Below are positions 32,285-41,369 of a stretch of 64,000 nt of DNA, piece after piece. This stretch comes from Halioxenophilus aromaticivorans. Lineage in GTDB: Bacteria > Pseudomonadota > Gammaproteobacteria > Pseudomonadales > Cellvibrionaceae. Location: NCBI RefSeq assembly GCF_042850945.1, contig NZ_AP031496.1, positions 434,001-498,000 of the forward strand. The letters are read 5' to 3'. The notes under the pieces are model-generated. The model saw nothing but the letters and a program-made list of their open reading frames with translations, was not told the DNA's origin and searched no databases. The position numbers were made by a program, and so were the translations under genes. Every line of letters starts with the position of its first letter. Positions within the stretch are counted from its first letter, which is position 1.

Positions 32285-32905
32285 ATGACGACAGGTAATC
32301 AATTGCCGCCGCCATTTTTCATTGCTGACCACCCGGCCTTGGATTTTTTGAACAGTGTCTGTGCGCCTTGGGGGGAAGACATAGAATGGCTGGCCGATGG
32401 TTTGGCGTTGATAGCGTGGATGCAGGCTGCCGGTGTGCTCGGCCTCGAGGCTGGGGGGACATTGGTGGATCATCACCCGCCAGCCAGCTTAGACCGCACA
32501 GCCGTGCAAGCGCGCCGGCTGCGAGAGCAATTTAGGCAGGTGGTGGAGACCAACGCCGGTGCGGTGTTCCCCTCGGAGCAGCTATCGTTATGCGAGCCGT
32601 TTAATCAACTGCTCGCTGACGACCGCCAACACCTACAATTGGTTGATGCCGGTACCGATGGCGTCGCGTTACGATGGCAGCGTGAGTGGCAAACACCTAC
32701 CCAGTTACTGATGGCGCTGTCCCAGGTCTGCATGCAACTTGTGGCATCCTCCCAACTGGCTCAAGTAAAACAATGCCAAGGGCAGGGATGTACGCTTTGG
32801 TATGTCGATAATTCGAAGAACCAACAGCGGCGTTGGTGTTCAATGGCGGTGTGCGGTAATCGAGCCAAGGCGGCTGGCTACCGGGCGCGGACACAAAAGG
32901 AATAG
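32285..32905 (+). CDS. CGNR zinc-finger (ABATE-domain) putative transcriptional regulator
   Basis: A 206-residue protein. The N-terminal ABATE-like domain begins PPPFFIADHPALDFLNSVCAPWGEDIEWLADG. The C-terminal zinc finger is C-x4-C in QCQGQGCTLWYVDNSK followed by RRWCSMAVCGNRAKAAGY, which contains the family CGNR. It is probably a DNA-binding regulator of the divergent azoreductase gene. It ends 5 bp before the racemase gene, so the two may be co-transcribed. ATG 32285 has only a weak ribosome-binding site. Confidence 0.85.
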   Translation: MTTGNQLPPPFFIADHPALDFLNSVCAPWGEDIEWLADGLALIAWMQAAGVLGLEAGGTLVDHHPPASLDRTAVQARRLREQFRQVVETNAGAVFPSEQLSLCEPFNQLLADDRQHLQLVDAGTDGVALRWQREWQTPTQLLMALSQVCMQLVASSQLAQVKQCQGQGCTLWYVDNSKNQQRRWCSMAVCGNRAKAAGYRARTQKE

Positions 32906-32910
32906 AATGC

Positions 32911-33609
32911 ATGAAAACAATTGGTCTGCTGGGCGGCATGAGCTGGGAATCCACCGCCAGCTATTACGCAATCATTAACACGGCGGTTAAAGAATCTTTG
33001 GGTGGGCTACACAGCGCCAAAATCTGTTTGTACAGCGTAGACTTTGCCGAGATAGAGGCGCTACAAATGGCGGGTGACTGGCAGCAAGCAGGGCACTTGC
33101 TTGCGCAAGCGGCAAAGAATATCGCCGCCGCAGGCGCGGAAGGCCTGCTGATCTGTACCAACACCATGCACAAGGTGGCAAACCAAATTGAGGCGGCTAT
33201 CGATATCCCTTTGCTTCATATCGCTGACGCCACCGCCGAAAAGCTGCTAACCGATGGAGTGCAGAAGGTGGGCTTGCTGGGCACGCGCTTTACCATGGAG
33301 CAGGACTTCTATAAATCCAGGCTTATGGAAAAGTACGGCATTGATGTGCTGGTGCCAACTGAACCAGAGCGGCAGTCAGTGCACGATATTATTTATACCG
33401 AATTATGTTTGGGGAAAATTAACGTCAGCTCTAAGCAGCGATATCTAGAGGTGATAGCACAATTACAGCAGCGCGGCGCCGAGGCCGTTATCTTGGGCTG
33501 TACCGAAATTGCTCTGCTGGTTGAGCAGAGTGATACTTCGATGCCTTTGTACGATACCACCCGCATTCATGCGCTGGCCGCGGTAGAGTGGGCGTTGGCC
33601 AATCAGTAG
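32911..33609 (+). CDS. Aspartate/glutamate racemase-family protein
   Basis: A 232-residue cofactor-independent racemase. GLLGGMSWESTASYY is the family N-terminus. The two catalytic cysteines are Cys82 in LLICTNTMHKV and Cys197 in VILGCTEIALL. VGLLGTRFTMEQDFYKSRL is the typical middle block. It resembles YgeA-like broad-spectrum amino-acid racemases, and the substrate is not determined. It starts 5 bp after the CGNR gene. Confidence 0.9.
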   Translation: MKTIGLLGGMSWESTASYYAIINTAVKESLGGLHSAKICLYSVDFAEIEALQMAGDWQQAGHLLAQAAKNIAAAGAEGLLICTNTMHKVANQIEAAIDIPLLHIADATAEKLLTDGVQKVGLLGTRFTMEQDFYKSRLMEKYGIDVLVPTEPERQSVHDIIYTELCLGKINVSSKQRYLEVIAQLQQRGAEAVILGCTEIALLVEQSDTSMPLYDTTRIHALAAVEWALANQ

Positions 33610-33673
33610 TGTTGCCATCCCGCCACATTAGCCTCCGCCATTAAAACCCATTCGACTATTAAAACCTCAAAAC

Positions 33674-33697
33674 CTATATCAAAATATTTTGATATAG
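33674..33697. promoter_or_regulatory. Perfect 24-bp palindrome: probable operator of the SAM-cycle operon
   Basis: CTATATCAAAAT is followed directly by its reverse complement ATTTTGATATAG. The site is 30 bp upstream of the start codon of the ArsR-family regulator that heads metK-ahcY-metF. An ArsR dimer site at this position fits autoregulation of the operon. Confidence 0.75.
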
Positions 33698-33727
33698 CCC
33701 TTGGGGCAGTGCTACACTTGCCCCCAT

Positions 33728-34705
33728 ATGAGCGCAAAAACCCCGGAATTCGACCCCGCAGACGGCCTGGCCGCTTTCCTTAAGGCCGCTGGAGACCCTC
33801 TGCGAGTGCAGATCTTGCGCGTTTTGGCGCAGGATTCCTTCGGTGTGATGGAACTGGCTAGCCTGTTTGACGTGAAGCAGTCCGGCATGAGCCACCACCT
33901 CAAATTGCTGGCCCACGCGGGCCTGGTAGCTACCCGGCGCGAGGGTAACTCTATCTTCTACCGGCGTGCGTTGGCAGGGGCATCGCCCTATGCCGCGTTA
34001 CAAGAGTCGCTCTACCGCCAAGTGGATAGCCTGGCCTGCGAGGCCCCGGTGCTGGCGCGCTTAGAGCAAATCCGTAGCGAGCGGGTGATTAGCTCCCAGG
34101 CGTTTTTTAGTGACAACAGCGATAAGTTTCGCAGTCAGCAAGATTTGATCGCCAGCTACCCGGTATACGCCGAGCAAGTTACCGAAATGCTGCAGCAGGT
34201 GATTGGCGATGCCCGCCAGTCGGCGCTGGAAATCGGCCCAGGCGAGGGTGAGTTTTTGTCCGTACTCAGCCCCTTGTTCGAGCAGGTTTGGGCCATCGAC
34301 ATCAACCAAGCGATGTTGGACCAAGCCGCCAAGCGGGTTGAGCAAGAGCAGCTAGCCAATGTCACACTGAAATTGGTGGCAGGCGAAAACCTAAGCCAAG
34401 CGTTGGCCGGCGGCATTGATATGGCGGTGGCCAACATGGTGTTGCACCACGTGCCATCGCCGGCCACGGTGTTTCAGAGCTTGGCCCAAGTACTGCGCGC
34501 TGATGGTTCGTTTATCGTTACAGATTTGTGCCTGCACGATCAAAACTGGGCGCGAGAGGCCTGCGGTGATGTTTGGTTGGGGTTCGACCCCGACGAACTC
34601 AGCCAATGGGCCGAGGCGTCCGGTTTTAGTGTGGGCAAAAATATTTATTTTGCGTTGCGCAATGGTTTTCAAATACAAGTTAGACAATTTATTAAATGCC
34701 GGTGA
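33728..34705 (+). CDS. ArsR-family regulator fused to a SAM-dependent methyltransferase domain
   Basis: A 325-residue two-domain protein. The winged-helix ArsR domain (about 10-90) includes FLKAAGDPLRVQILRVLAQ and VKQSGMSHHLKLLAHAGLVA. A class I methyltransferase fold (about 130-310) has the SAM loop ALEIGPGEGEFLSVL and MVLHHVPSPATVFQSLAQVL. Metal-binding Cys residues of ArsR/SmtB sensors are not evident. It heads metK-ahcY-metF, so it is probably a sensor of SAM or S-adenosylhomocysteine, comparable to the SahR regulators of proteobacteria. ATG 33728 is preferred over an in-frame TTG at 33701. Confidence 0.85.
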   Translation: MSAKTPEFDPADGLAAFLKAAGDPLRVQILRVLAQDSFGVMELASLFDVKQSGMSHHLKLLAHAGLVATRREGNSIFYRRALAGASPYAALQESLYRQVDSLACEAPVLARLEQIRSERVISSQAFFSDNSDKFRSQQDLIASYPVYAEQVTEMLQQVIGDARQSALEIGPGEGEFLSVLSPLFEQVWAIDINQAMLDQAAKRVEQEQLANVTLKLVAGENLSQALAGGIDMAVANMVLHHVPSPATVFQSLAQVLRADGSFIVTDLCLHDQNWAREACGDVWLGFDPDELSQWAEASGFSVGKNIYFALRNGFQIQVRQFIKCR

Positions 34706-34733
34706 TTGCACCGAGTAACGAGGAATATTTTTA

Positions 34734-35888
34734 ATGTCTGAATACGCAATCTTTACCTCCGAGTCGGTATCCGAAGGTCACCCCGATAAAATGGCGGATC
34801 AAATATCCGATGCCGTATTGGATGCCATATTAAAAGACGACCCAGATGCCCGCGTAGCGGTAGAAACTCTGGTAAAAACCGGTATGGCCGTGGTGGCTGG
34901 TGAGGTTCGCACGCACACCTATATCGATTTAGAAGATTTAATCCGCGATGTGATTTTAGACATCGGCTACAACTCCAGTGACGTTGGCTTTGACGGTGCC
35001 AGCTGTGCGGTACTTAATGCCATCGGCAAGCAATCCGTGGATATAGCCGTGGGTGTTGATGAAGCCGAAGACAAAGACATGGGTGCTGGTGACCAAGGCC
35101 TAATGTTTGGCTTTGCTACTAACGAAACCGATGTGCTTATGCCAGCGCCTATTTACTATAGCCACCGTTTAGTAGAGCGCCAAGCGTTATTGCGGAAAAA
35201 TGGCACCTTCCCCTGGTTACGCCCGGATGCTAAAAGCCAGGTAACTCTACGCTATGAAAACGGCAAGCCAGTGGCAGTGGATGCCGTGGTGCTTTCTACT
35301 CAACACTCTGAAGATATTAAACTGACGGAACTGCGCGAAGCTATATTAGAAGAGGTGATCAAGCCGGTACTGCCACAAGAATGGCTGCACGCCGAAACCC
35401 TTTACCACATTAACCCCACCGGCAATTTTGTTATCGGTGGCCCCGTAGGCGACTGCGGTTTAACCGGCCGTAAAATTATTGTGGATACCTACGGTGGTAT
35501 GGCTCGCCACGGTGGTGGCGCTTTCTCCGGTAAAGACCCATCCAAAGTGGACCGCTCCGCAGCCTACGCCGGTCGTTATGTGGCGAAGAATATTGTTGCC
35601 GCAGGCCTGGCCGATAAATGCGAGATTCAAGTGTCCTACGCCATTGGTGTGGCCGAGCCCACGTCTATTTCAATCAATACCTTTGGCACCGGCAAGCTCA
35701 GCGATACCGAAATTGTTGCACTGGTACGCGAGCACTTTGATCTGCGCCCGCGAGGCCTGATTCAAATGTTGGATCTTAAGCGCCCCATTTACCGAGACAC
35801 CGCCGCCTACGGACACTTTGGCCGCGAGCTGGATAATTTTACGTGGGAAAAAACCGATAAAGCCGACGCTTTGAAAAAAGCCCTCTAA
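34734..35888 (+). CDS. metK: S-adenosylmethionine synthetase (methionine adenosyltransferase)
   Basis: A 384-residue cytoplasmic enzyme that makes S-adenosylmethionine from methionine and ATP. The signature blocks are SESVSEGHPDKMADQISDAV at the N-terminus, GAGDQGLMFGFA (ATP site) and GGGAFSGKDPSKVDRSAAY (phosphate loop). The length is normal. It begins 28 bp after the ArsR-methyltransferase gene, and a GAGG ribosome-binding site is present. No SAM riboswitch is recognisable upstream. Control is more likely through the palindrome at the operon head. Confidence 0.98.
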   Translation: MSEYAIFTSESVSEGHPDKMADQISDAVLDAILKDDPDARVAVETLVKTGMAVVAGEVRTHTYIDLEDLIRDVILDIGYNSSDVGFDGASCAVLNAIGKQSVDIAVGVDEAEDKDMGAGDQGLMFGFATNETDVLMPAPIYYSHRLVERQALLRKNGTFPWLRPDAKSQVTLRYENGKPVAVDAVVLSTQHSEDIKLTELREAILEEVIKPVLPQEWLHAETLYHINPTGNFVIGGPVGDCGLTGRKIIVDTYGGMARHGGGAFSGKDPSKVDRSAAYAGRYVAKNIVAAGLADKCEIQVSYAIGVAEPTSISINTFGTGKLSDTEIVALVREHFDLRPRGLIQMLDLKRPIYRDTAAYGHFGRELDNFTWEKTDKADALKKAL

Positions 35889-35899
35889 CAAACTGACTC

Positions 35900-35933
35900 G
35901 CTGGGGTTTGCGTACAGTCTTGGCAAACCCAGC
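35900..35933 (+). promoter_or_regulatory. Hairpin in the metK-ahcY spacer
   Basis: GCTGGG-G-TTTGC pairs with GCAAA-CCCAGC (11 bp, one bulged G) around an 11-nt loop, 30 bp before the ahcY start. It lacks a T-run, so it is not a plain terminator. It does not match the conserved core of SAH riboswitches as I know it. It may be an RNA processing or stability element. Confidence 0.4.
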
Positions 35934-35963
35934 CTACGACCCAAACACATTCGGAGTTACAGC

Positions 35964-37355
35964 ATGAACGCGATACAAGATTTTACCGACTACAAAGTTG
36001 CCGACATTAGCCTAGCCCAGTGGGGCCGCCGCGAGATAGAAATCGCCGAAGGCGAAATGCCCGCATTGATGGCGCTGCGCGCAAAATACAAAGCCGAACA
36101 ACCCCTGGCCGGTGCTAAAATTATGGGTTGTATCCACATGACCATTCAAACCGCCGTGTTAATCGAAACCCTGGTGGATTTGGGTGCCCAAGTGCGTTGG
36201 TCCTCTTGTAATATTTTCTCTACCCAAGATCACGCCGCCGCTGCCATCGCTGCTGCGGGTATTCCTGTATTTGCTTGGAAGGGCGAAACAGAAGACGAAT
36301 TCAACTGGTGTATTGAGCAAACTATTTTGTCCAAAACCGGTGGCAGTGAAACCTGGGATGCCAACATCATTTTAGATGACGGTGGCGACTTAACCGCCAT
36401 GGTGCACGACAAGTACCCACAAATGTTGAGCACCATTCATGGTATCTCTGAAGAAACCACTACCGGTGTACACCGTTTATTGGAAATGATGGAAAAAGGC
36501 GAGCTTAAGGTGCCCGCCATTAACGTTAACGATTCCGTTACCAAATCCAAAAACGACAACAAATACGGTTGCCGCCATTCACTAAACGATGCCATCAAGC
36601 GTGGTACTGACCACTTGCTGTCCGGTAAAAAAGCGCTGGTTGTTGGTTACGGTGATGTGGGTAAAGGTTCTGCTGCGTCTTTACGCCAAGAAGGTATGAT
36701 CGTAAAAGTCACCGAGATCGACCCAATCTGTGCCATGCAAGCCTGTATGGATGGTTTCGAAGTGGTATCGCCTTACATCGATGGTAACAACACTGGCGAC
36801 GTAAGCTGCATCGACAAAGCCTTGCTGCAGAATACCGACCTGGTAGTAACCACCACCGGTAACGTCAACGTGTGTGATAAAAACATGCTGCAAGCACTTA
36901 AGAGCGGTGCGGTGGTTTGTAACATTGGCCACTTCGATAACGAAATCGATACCGCCTACATGCGCGAAAACTGGCAGTGGGAAGAGGTTAAGCCCCAGGT
37001 ACACCGCGTGGTTCGCAACGCCGATACCAACGACCACTTGATTTTATTATCCGAAGGCCGCTTGGTGAACCTGGGTAATGCCACGGGTCACCCATCGCGC
37101 ATTATGGATGGTTCATTCGCCAACCAAGTGCTGGCGCAAATTTACTTGTACGAGAAAAAATTCGCTGACCTGCCAGAGGCAGAAAAAGCCGAAAACATCT
37201 ACGTAAAAGTTCTGCCTAAAAAATTAGACGAAGAAGTTGCTGCCGATATGGTGCGTGGTTTTGGCGGTGTGATCACCAAAATGACCCAAACCCAAGCCGA
37301 TTACATTCGCGTGTCGGTAGCCGGCCCATTTAAGCCAGAAGACTACAAATACTAA
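35964..37355 (+). CDS. ahcY: S-adenosylhomocysteine hydrolase
   Basis: A 463-residue NAD-containing enzyme that splits S-adenosylhomocysteine into adenosine and homocysteine, removing the inhibitory product of methylation. Landmarks are GCIHMTIQTAVLIETL (substrate site), VRWSSCNIFSTQDHAAAAI, VGYGDVGKGSAASLR (NAD loop) and the C-terminal KMTQTQADYIRV...GPFKPEDYKY. Together with metK, metF and a methyltransferase it forms the activated methyl cycle. The gap to metK is 75 bp. Confidence 0.98.
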   Translation: MNAIQDFTDYKVADISLAQWGRREIEIAEGEMPALMALRAKYKAEQPLAGAKIMGCIHMTIQTAVLIETLVDLGAQVRWSSCNIFSTQDHAAAAIAAAGIPVFAWKGETEDEFNWCIEQTILSKTGGSETWDANIILDDGGDLTAMVHDKYPQMLSTIHGISEETTTGVHRLLEMMEKGELKVPAINVNDSVTKSKNDNKYGCRHSLNDAIKRGTDHLLSGKKALVVGYGDVGKGSAASLRQEGMIVKVTEIDPICAMQACMDGFEVVSPYIDGNNTGDVSCIDKALLQNTDLVVTTTGNVNVCDKNMLQALKSGAVVCNIGHFDNEIDTAYMRENWQWEEVKPQVHRVVRNADTNDHLILLSEGRLVNLGNATGHPSRIMDGSFANQVLAQIYLYEKKFADLPEAEKAENIYVKVLPKKLDEEVAADMVRGFGGVITKMTQTQADYIRVSVAGPFKPEDYKY

Positions 37356-37377
37356 TTGGTAGGTTTACGTAAATAAA

Positions 37378-37408
37378 TGGGCCTTGTCTGCCTTTTAGGT
37401 AAGGCCCA
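37378..37408 (+). promoter_or_regulatory. Hairpin before metF
   Basis: TGGGCCTT (37378-37385) pairs perfectly with AAGGCCCA (37401-37408). It sits in the 64-bp ahcY-metF spacer, 11 nt before the metF start codon. It could modulate metF translation or protect the upstream transcript. No T-run follows. Confidence 0.4.
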
Positions 37409-37419
37409 GTGAGAACATC

Positions 37420-38262
37420 ATGACAGACGACATTCGCATCAGTTTTGAATTTTTTCCGCCCAAAACGGAAAAAGGTCGAAACAACCTTAATAATCTGCGC
37501 GACGCCCTGGCGGCCTACAAACCGGAGTTTTACTCGGTAACCTACGGCGCCGGTGGCTCCACGCGAGATAACACCAAAAGCATTGTGTGTGACTACAACC
37601 AGCTGGGTCACAACACCGCGCCGCATCTATCCTTTGGTGGCGACAGCGAAGAAGCCATGCTGGATTTAATTCGCGAATACCGCGATGCCAATGTTAACCG
37701 CATTGTGGCCCTGCGCGGCGATCGCCCCTCCGGTATGGGTGGTGCTTACAATATGGTGTACGCCAACGAACTGGTGGCGTTTATCCGCGAGCATTTCGGC
37801 AAGGATTTTCACCTCGAGGTAGCCGCCTACCCAGAGATTCATCCAGAGGCGAAATCCTACAGCGAAGACATTCAATACCTCAAAGGTAAGTTCGACGCCG
37901 GTGCCGACAGCGCCATTACCCAGTATTTTTACAACCCCGATGCCTACTTCTATTTTGTCGACCAATGCTTGGCCGCGGGTATCGACAAGCCCATCGTGCC
38001 CGGCATTATGCCTATCACCAACTACGCCAATCTGGCGCGTTTTAGCGATGGCTGTGGCGCAGAGATTCCCCGGTGGATGCGCAAGCGGCTAGAAGCCTTC
38101 GGCGACGATACCGACAGCATTAAAGCGTTTGGTATCGATTTGGTATCCGATTTGTGTGAAATGCTGCTGGATAACGGCGCGCCGGGTATTCACTTCTACA
38201 CCATGAATCAACTCGAGCCCACCCAAACTTTACTGAAAAACCTGGGCCTGGAACCTGCCTAA
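37420..38262 (+). CDS. metF: 5,10-methylenetetrahydrofolate reductase
   Basis: A 280-residue FAD enzyme that makes 5-methyl-tetrahydrofolate for methionine synthesis. The N-terminal strand ISFEFFPPKTEKGRNNL contains the catalytic Glu. SVTYGAGGSTRDNTKSI, RIVALRGDRPSG and SAITQYFYNPDAYFYFVDQC are further MetF blocks. The length matches bacterial MetF (about 290). Its TAA overlaps the ATG of rsmE (TAATG), giving translational coupling. Confidence 0.96.
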   Translation: MTDDIRISFEFFPPKTEKGRNNLNNLRDALAAYKPEFYSVTYGAGGSTRDNTKSIVCDYNQLGHNTAPHLSFGGDSEEAMLDLIREYRDANVNRIVALRGDRPSGMGGAYNMVYANELVAFIREHFGKDFHLEVAAYPEIHPEAKSYSEDIQYLKGKFDAGADSAITQYFYNPDAYFYFVDQCLAAGIDKPIVPGIMPITNYANLARFSDGCGAEIPRWMRKRLEAFGDDTDSIKAFGIDLVSDLCEMLLDNGAPGIHFYTMNQLEPTQTLLKNLGLEPA

Positions 38263-38993
38263 TGCGGCTGCCTAGGCTGTACAGTGCCGAGCCCATTAAG
38301 GGCACCGGCACGCACCTACTGGGCGCGAACAGCGCCCATTACCTGGCCAAGGTGTTACGCATGGGCGTTGGCCGCCCCCTCATTATTTTTGACGGCAGCG
38401 GCGGCGAATACAGCGCAGAAATCACCGCGCTGGAAAAAAAATCCGTTACCCTCAGCGTAAACGAATTCTTCCCTGAAACCCGCGAATCCAATCTGCCCAT
38501 AGAGCTAGTCATTGGCATATCTCGCGGTGAACGCTTTGATTGGGTGTTGCAAAAAGCCACCGAGCTTGGCGTAACCAAAATCACCCCCCTGTTTAGCGAA
38601 CGGGTAGAGGTAAAACTCAGCGGCGAGCGGCTAGAGAAAAAGCTCGACCACTGGCAGCAAATCACCATCAGCGCCTGCGAACAATGCCAGCGCACCATCC
38701 CCCCCTTATTTAATACACCGCAAACGTTGCACCAATGGCTTAGTGAAAACCAAGCTCAGCTACGCTTTGTGCTGCACCACCGCACCGACCAACCGTTGAA
38801 AGAAATAGCCCCGCCGCCGCAGTCAGTATCCATCCTGGTGGGCCCAGAAGGCGGCTTAAGCGAAACGGAAATCGAACAAGCGGTGGCCGCGCAACACAAA
38901 CCCCTGCGCCTAGGCCCCCGAGTTATGCGCACCGAAACCGCTCCGGTTGCGGCGCTATCGCTGCTGCAGTTTTTGTGGGGTGATTTGGGTTAA
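38262..38993 (+). CDS. rsmE: 16S rRNA (uracil-1498-N3)-methyltransferase
   Basis: A 243-residue SPOUT-class methyltransferase that modifies U1498 of 16S rRNA. The N-terminal PUA-like part (LGANSAHYLAKVLRMGVG) is followed by GISRGERFDWVLQKATELGV, ILVGPEGGLSETE and LRLGPRVMRTETAPVAALS, which form the knotted SAM-binding site. It is the last gene of the SAM-cycle operon and itself consumes SAM. Confidence 0.95.
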   Translation: MRLPRLYSAEPIKGTGTHLLGANSAHYLAKVLRMGVGRPLIIFDGSGGEYSAEITALEKKSVTLSVNEFFPETRESNLPIELVIGISRGERFDWVLQKATELGVTKITPLFSERVEVKLSGERLEKKLDHWQQITISACEQCQRTIPPLFNTPQTLHQWLSENQAQLRFVLHHRTDQPLKEIAPPPQSVSILVGPEGGLSETEIEQAVAAQHKPLRLGPRVMRTETAPVAALSLLQFLWGDLG

Positions 38994-39073
38994 ACTGAAC
39001 CCGGACCTTTTAGTGGGGCCTAGCAAGCCTTGAGCTAAAACATGGTGAAGTCATTGAATAAAAGGATTTTAAA

Positions 39074-39739
39074 GTGAAACGCCTCAACAGTTGTGTCTTG
39101 TTAATCTTGGGCATCTCAGTGCTTCTATCCTGTGACAGTAAGTATTACCCGGGCTTTTGCTGTGCTAAACCGGTGCCTGATGCTCGCATTGAAATTAGAC
39201 TCAAAGAGCCGATGTTATTTGCAGAGTTATACCCTAGATACGCGAAAGCGGCGTCGTCTGCCGGTTTTAATTATTTAGAACATTATGACAGTATTCTAAC
39301 CCTAGAAGATGTTACTAAAGAATATTACGCTGGAAATATCAACACAGGAATAATGAAATGGTGGGTGGTACCGGCTGAAAGTATTCGTGCTAATAGAGAT
39401 AAAAAACCTCCACTTCGTAAAAAGATGCCCTCCTACCGCGTTTCTTTTATGGAATATTATTTAGTTAATGGAGAAAGGGATTTAGCTCAGAGGCTAGTTT
39501 CATCTATTACCTTTGTTTTTAGAGCGGGGCGGTTAGATGGCTTTACGATTGATCATTGGGCCGTAATCTTTAAATTCTATCGTGAATCGATACCTGATTC
39601 CTTTGAGGGGGTATATTCTGATTTGAGCATATCCCGTCACCCCGCAGTCTTCACCGATGATGAAACTCTCGCTCAGATACAGAAAGAAACAGATTTCGAT
39701 ATCCCGGTCAGATATTTAGAGCGAAATGAAGAGCCTTAG
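39074..39739 (+). CDS. Hypothetical lipoprotein
   Basis: A 221-residue protein from GTG 39074 (AAAGGA ribosome-binding site). A lipoprotein signal (LLILGISVLLSC) predicts acylation at Cys20. The mature part has a Cys pair (FCCAKP) and no recognised domain. It contains YLEHYDSILTLEDVTKEYY and ITFVFRAGRLDGFTIDHW. Codon use is more AT-rich than the preceding operon, which may indicate acquired DNA. Function unknown. Confidence 0.7.
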   Translation: MKRLNSCVLLILGISVLLSCDSKYYPGFCCAKPVPDARIEIRLKEPMLFAELYPRYAKAASSAGFNYLEHYDSILTLEDVTKEYYAGNINTGIMKWWVVPAESIRANRDKKPPLRKKMPSYRVSFMEYYLVNGERDLAQRLVSSITFVFRAGRLDGFTIDHWAVIFKFYRESIPDSFEGVYSDLSISRHPAVFTDDETLAQIQKETDFDIPVRYLERNEEP

Positions 39740-40216
39740 ATTCGTTCGCGAGTACTAGGTCCGCTCAACCTATTTAATACATGATGGCGTCAATATCGTC
39801 ACAGCAACTGATCGCTATTTTCCAAGTAGCAGCCATAAACCATACTCATGTACACCATTGTCTTGTATTGGCGCCCATTCTATTAGAAGCGCTGTCGATG
39901 CGTTGAGAACTATTCGGTGTATTGAGGTTGCGCCAGCATCTGCCTCAAACTACTAACACGCAAGTACGTTCAGTCGGTTATATAACCTCAAGCACATTTG
40001 TGACGTATAAATTTCCACAGTCTGTAGGAATTGCTGCATCCCTCTGCTCCTGTGCTACGCTTTATTGCATAAACAGCCGACAATCCAGCGAGATCACGCC
40101 CTAGGCGATTTTTATAACTAATTTTACTATCGTATTACACGTGATGTTGTTCGGCGCTGCGCGTCTTGTGCTATTGAGCGTTATTTAGCTGCTGGGTAAA
40201 CTATTTGGGATAGGCC
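39740..40216. other. Intergenic region 39740-40216
   Basis: 477 bp between the hypothetical lipoprotein and the signalling operon. The only open frame (39922-40104) has no ribosome-binding site or protein-like composition. The right end should hold the promoter of the REC-HDOD gene. I see nothing else. Confidence 0.45.
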
Positions 40217-41368
40217 ATGCAAAGACCCGTGTTAGCGTTTGTCGATGATGAAAAAAATGTCATTGATGGCTTGCGACGACTATTGCGCGGATATCGCAAA
40301 GAGTGGGACATGCGTTTCTATACGAGCGCCGATGAAGCTTTAGCCGACATGGAGGGCTCGCATTTTGATGTCGTGGTCAGTGATATGAGAATGCCAGGTA
40401 TCAATGGCGGCCAGTTTTTAAAAGCGGTACAAGCGCAATCTCCGGATACATTTCGTATAGCCTTGTCGGGCTACGCAGACTCCGAGCTAACCCTAGCGTC
40501 CATTCACGCTATTCATCAATTCATTAACAAACCTGCATCGGCAGACACAATCGCTAAAGCACTGCAGCGTGCATTGTTTACCTGCAGTTGGCTGTCTAAT
40601 CAAACACTCAAAGATGAACTTGGTGCAATCGAAAATTTGCCGGCATTGCCCAGTGTTTACAATGAATTGATGGCGGATATTCAATCCGAGAATAGTACAG
40701 CTAACAGCTTGGCAGTAATCATTGAACGAGATCTCGCCTTAACGACAGAGATATTGCGCATCGTTAGCTCATCATTTTTTGGATTGGTTACCCATGTGGC
40801 TAGTACATCCCATGCGGTGTCTTTGTTAGGCCCTGAGGTAATAAAAAATATCGCGCTCGTCAGTAGCGTTATCAAATCATTACCTTGTGATGATCGCAAT
40901 ATCGATCGGCTGGCCAACATTAGCACTCGCGCACACAGTAGCGGTGTGTTGGCAAAAAAGCTCATACGAGCTTTGGATGCGACGGTTAAAGATCAAGACC
41001 ATGCCCATCTTGCGGCGATGTTGTCTCAGCTGGGCGAGTTGGTTCTTCTACAATACCGAAATCCCCCTAGTAACGACGTCGATACGCCGTTAGTCGGTGC
41101 GTATTTATTAAGTGTTTGGAATTTACCTTTCGCCATTATTGAAGCCGTTAGGTGGCATCAAAATCCCGGCATTAGTGAGTTTAAAGCCGATACTGTACTC
41201 GCAACCGTGCACGCTGCGTGGGCGTTTCACCAGTGCATGGAGGATCACGGGCGTATCTGCCCGGATTACCCCCTGTTAGACACTGAATATATACAATCCA
41301 GCTTTGGTAGCGAGGTATTGGAAACCTGGTTGGCCGAGGCCAATGATTTTTTCACAAGTGAAGGTTGA
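40217..41368 (+). CDS. Response regulator with HDOD output domain
   Basis: A 383-residue two-domain regulator. The receiver domain (about 1-120) has the acidic pair DD at 10-11, phospho-acceptor Asp56 in VVVSDMRMPG, and Lys in FINKPAS. The HDOD domain (about 135-330) begins LPALPSVYNELMADIQSENS and includes LAVIIERDLALTTEILRIVSSSFFGL. HDOD proteins act in signalling without known catalysis. It is followed after 1 bp by a second response regulator and then by a MHYT histidine kinase, so the three form an operon. Confidence 0.92.
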   Translation: MQRPVLAFVDDEKNVIDGLRRLLRGYRKEWDMRFYTSADEALADMEGSHFDVVVSDMRMPGINGGQFLKAVQAQSPDTFRIALSGYADSELTLASIHAIHQFINKPASADTIAKALQRALFTCSWLSNQTLKDELGAIENLPALPSVYNELMADIQSENSTANSLAVIIERDLALTTEILRIVSSSFFGLVTHVASTSHAVSLLGPEVIKNIALVSSVIKSLPCDDRNIDRLANISTRAHSSGVLAKKLIRALDATVKDQDHAHLAAMLSQLGELVLLQYRNPPSNDVDTPLVGAYLLSVWNLPFAIIEAVRWHQNPGISEFKADTVLATVHAAWAFHQCMEDHGRICPDYPLLDTEYIQSSFGSEVLETWLAEANDFFTSEG

Positions 41369-41369
41369 C

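Noticed and set aside
35889..35963. SAH riboswitch upstream of ahcY
   Set aside because: The spacer has one hairpin but I cannot find the conserved core and pseudoknot segments expected of SAH riboswitches, and the 75-bp space is short for one.
39922..40104. 60-codon frame before the REC-HDOD gene
   Set aside because: No ribosome-binding site and random-looking sequence in an intergenic region.
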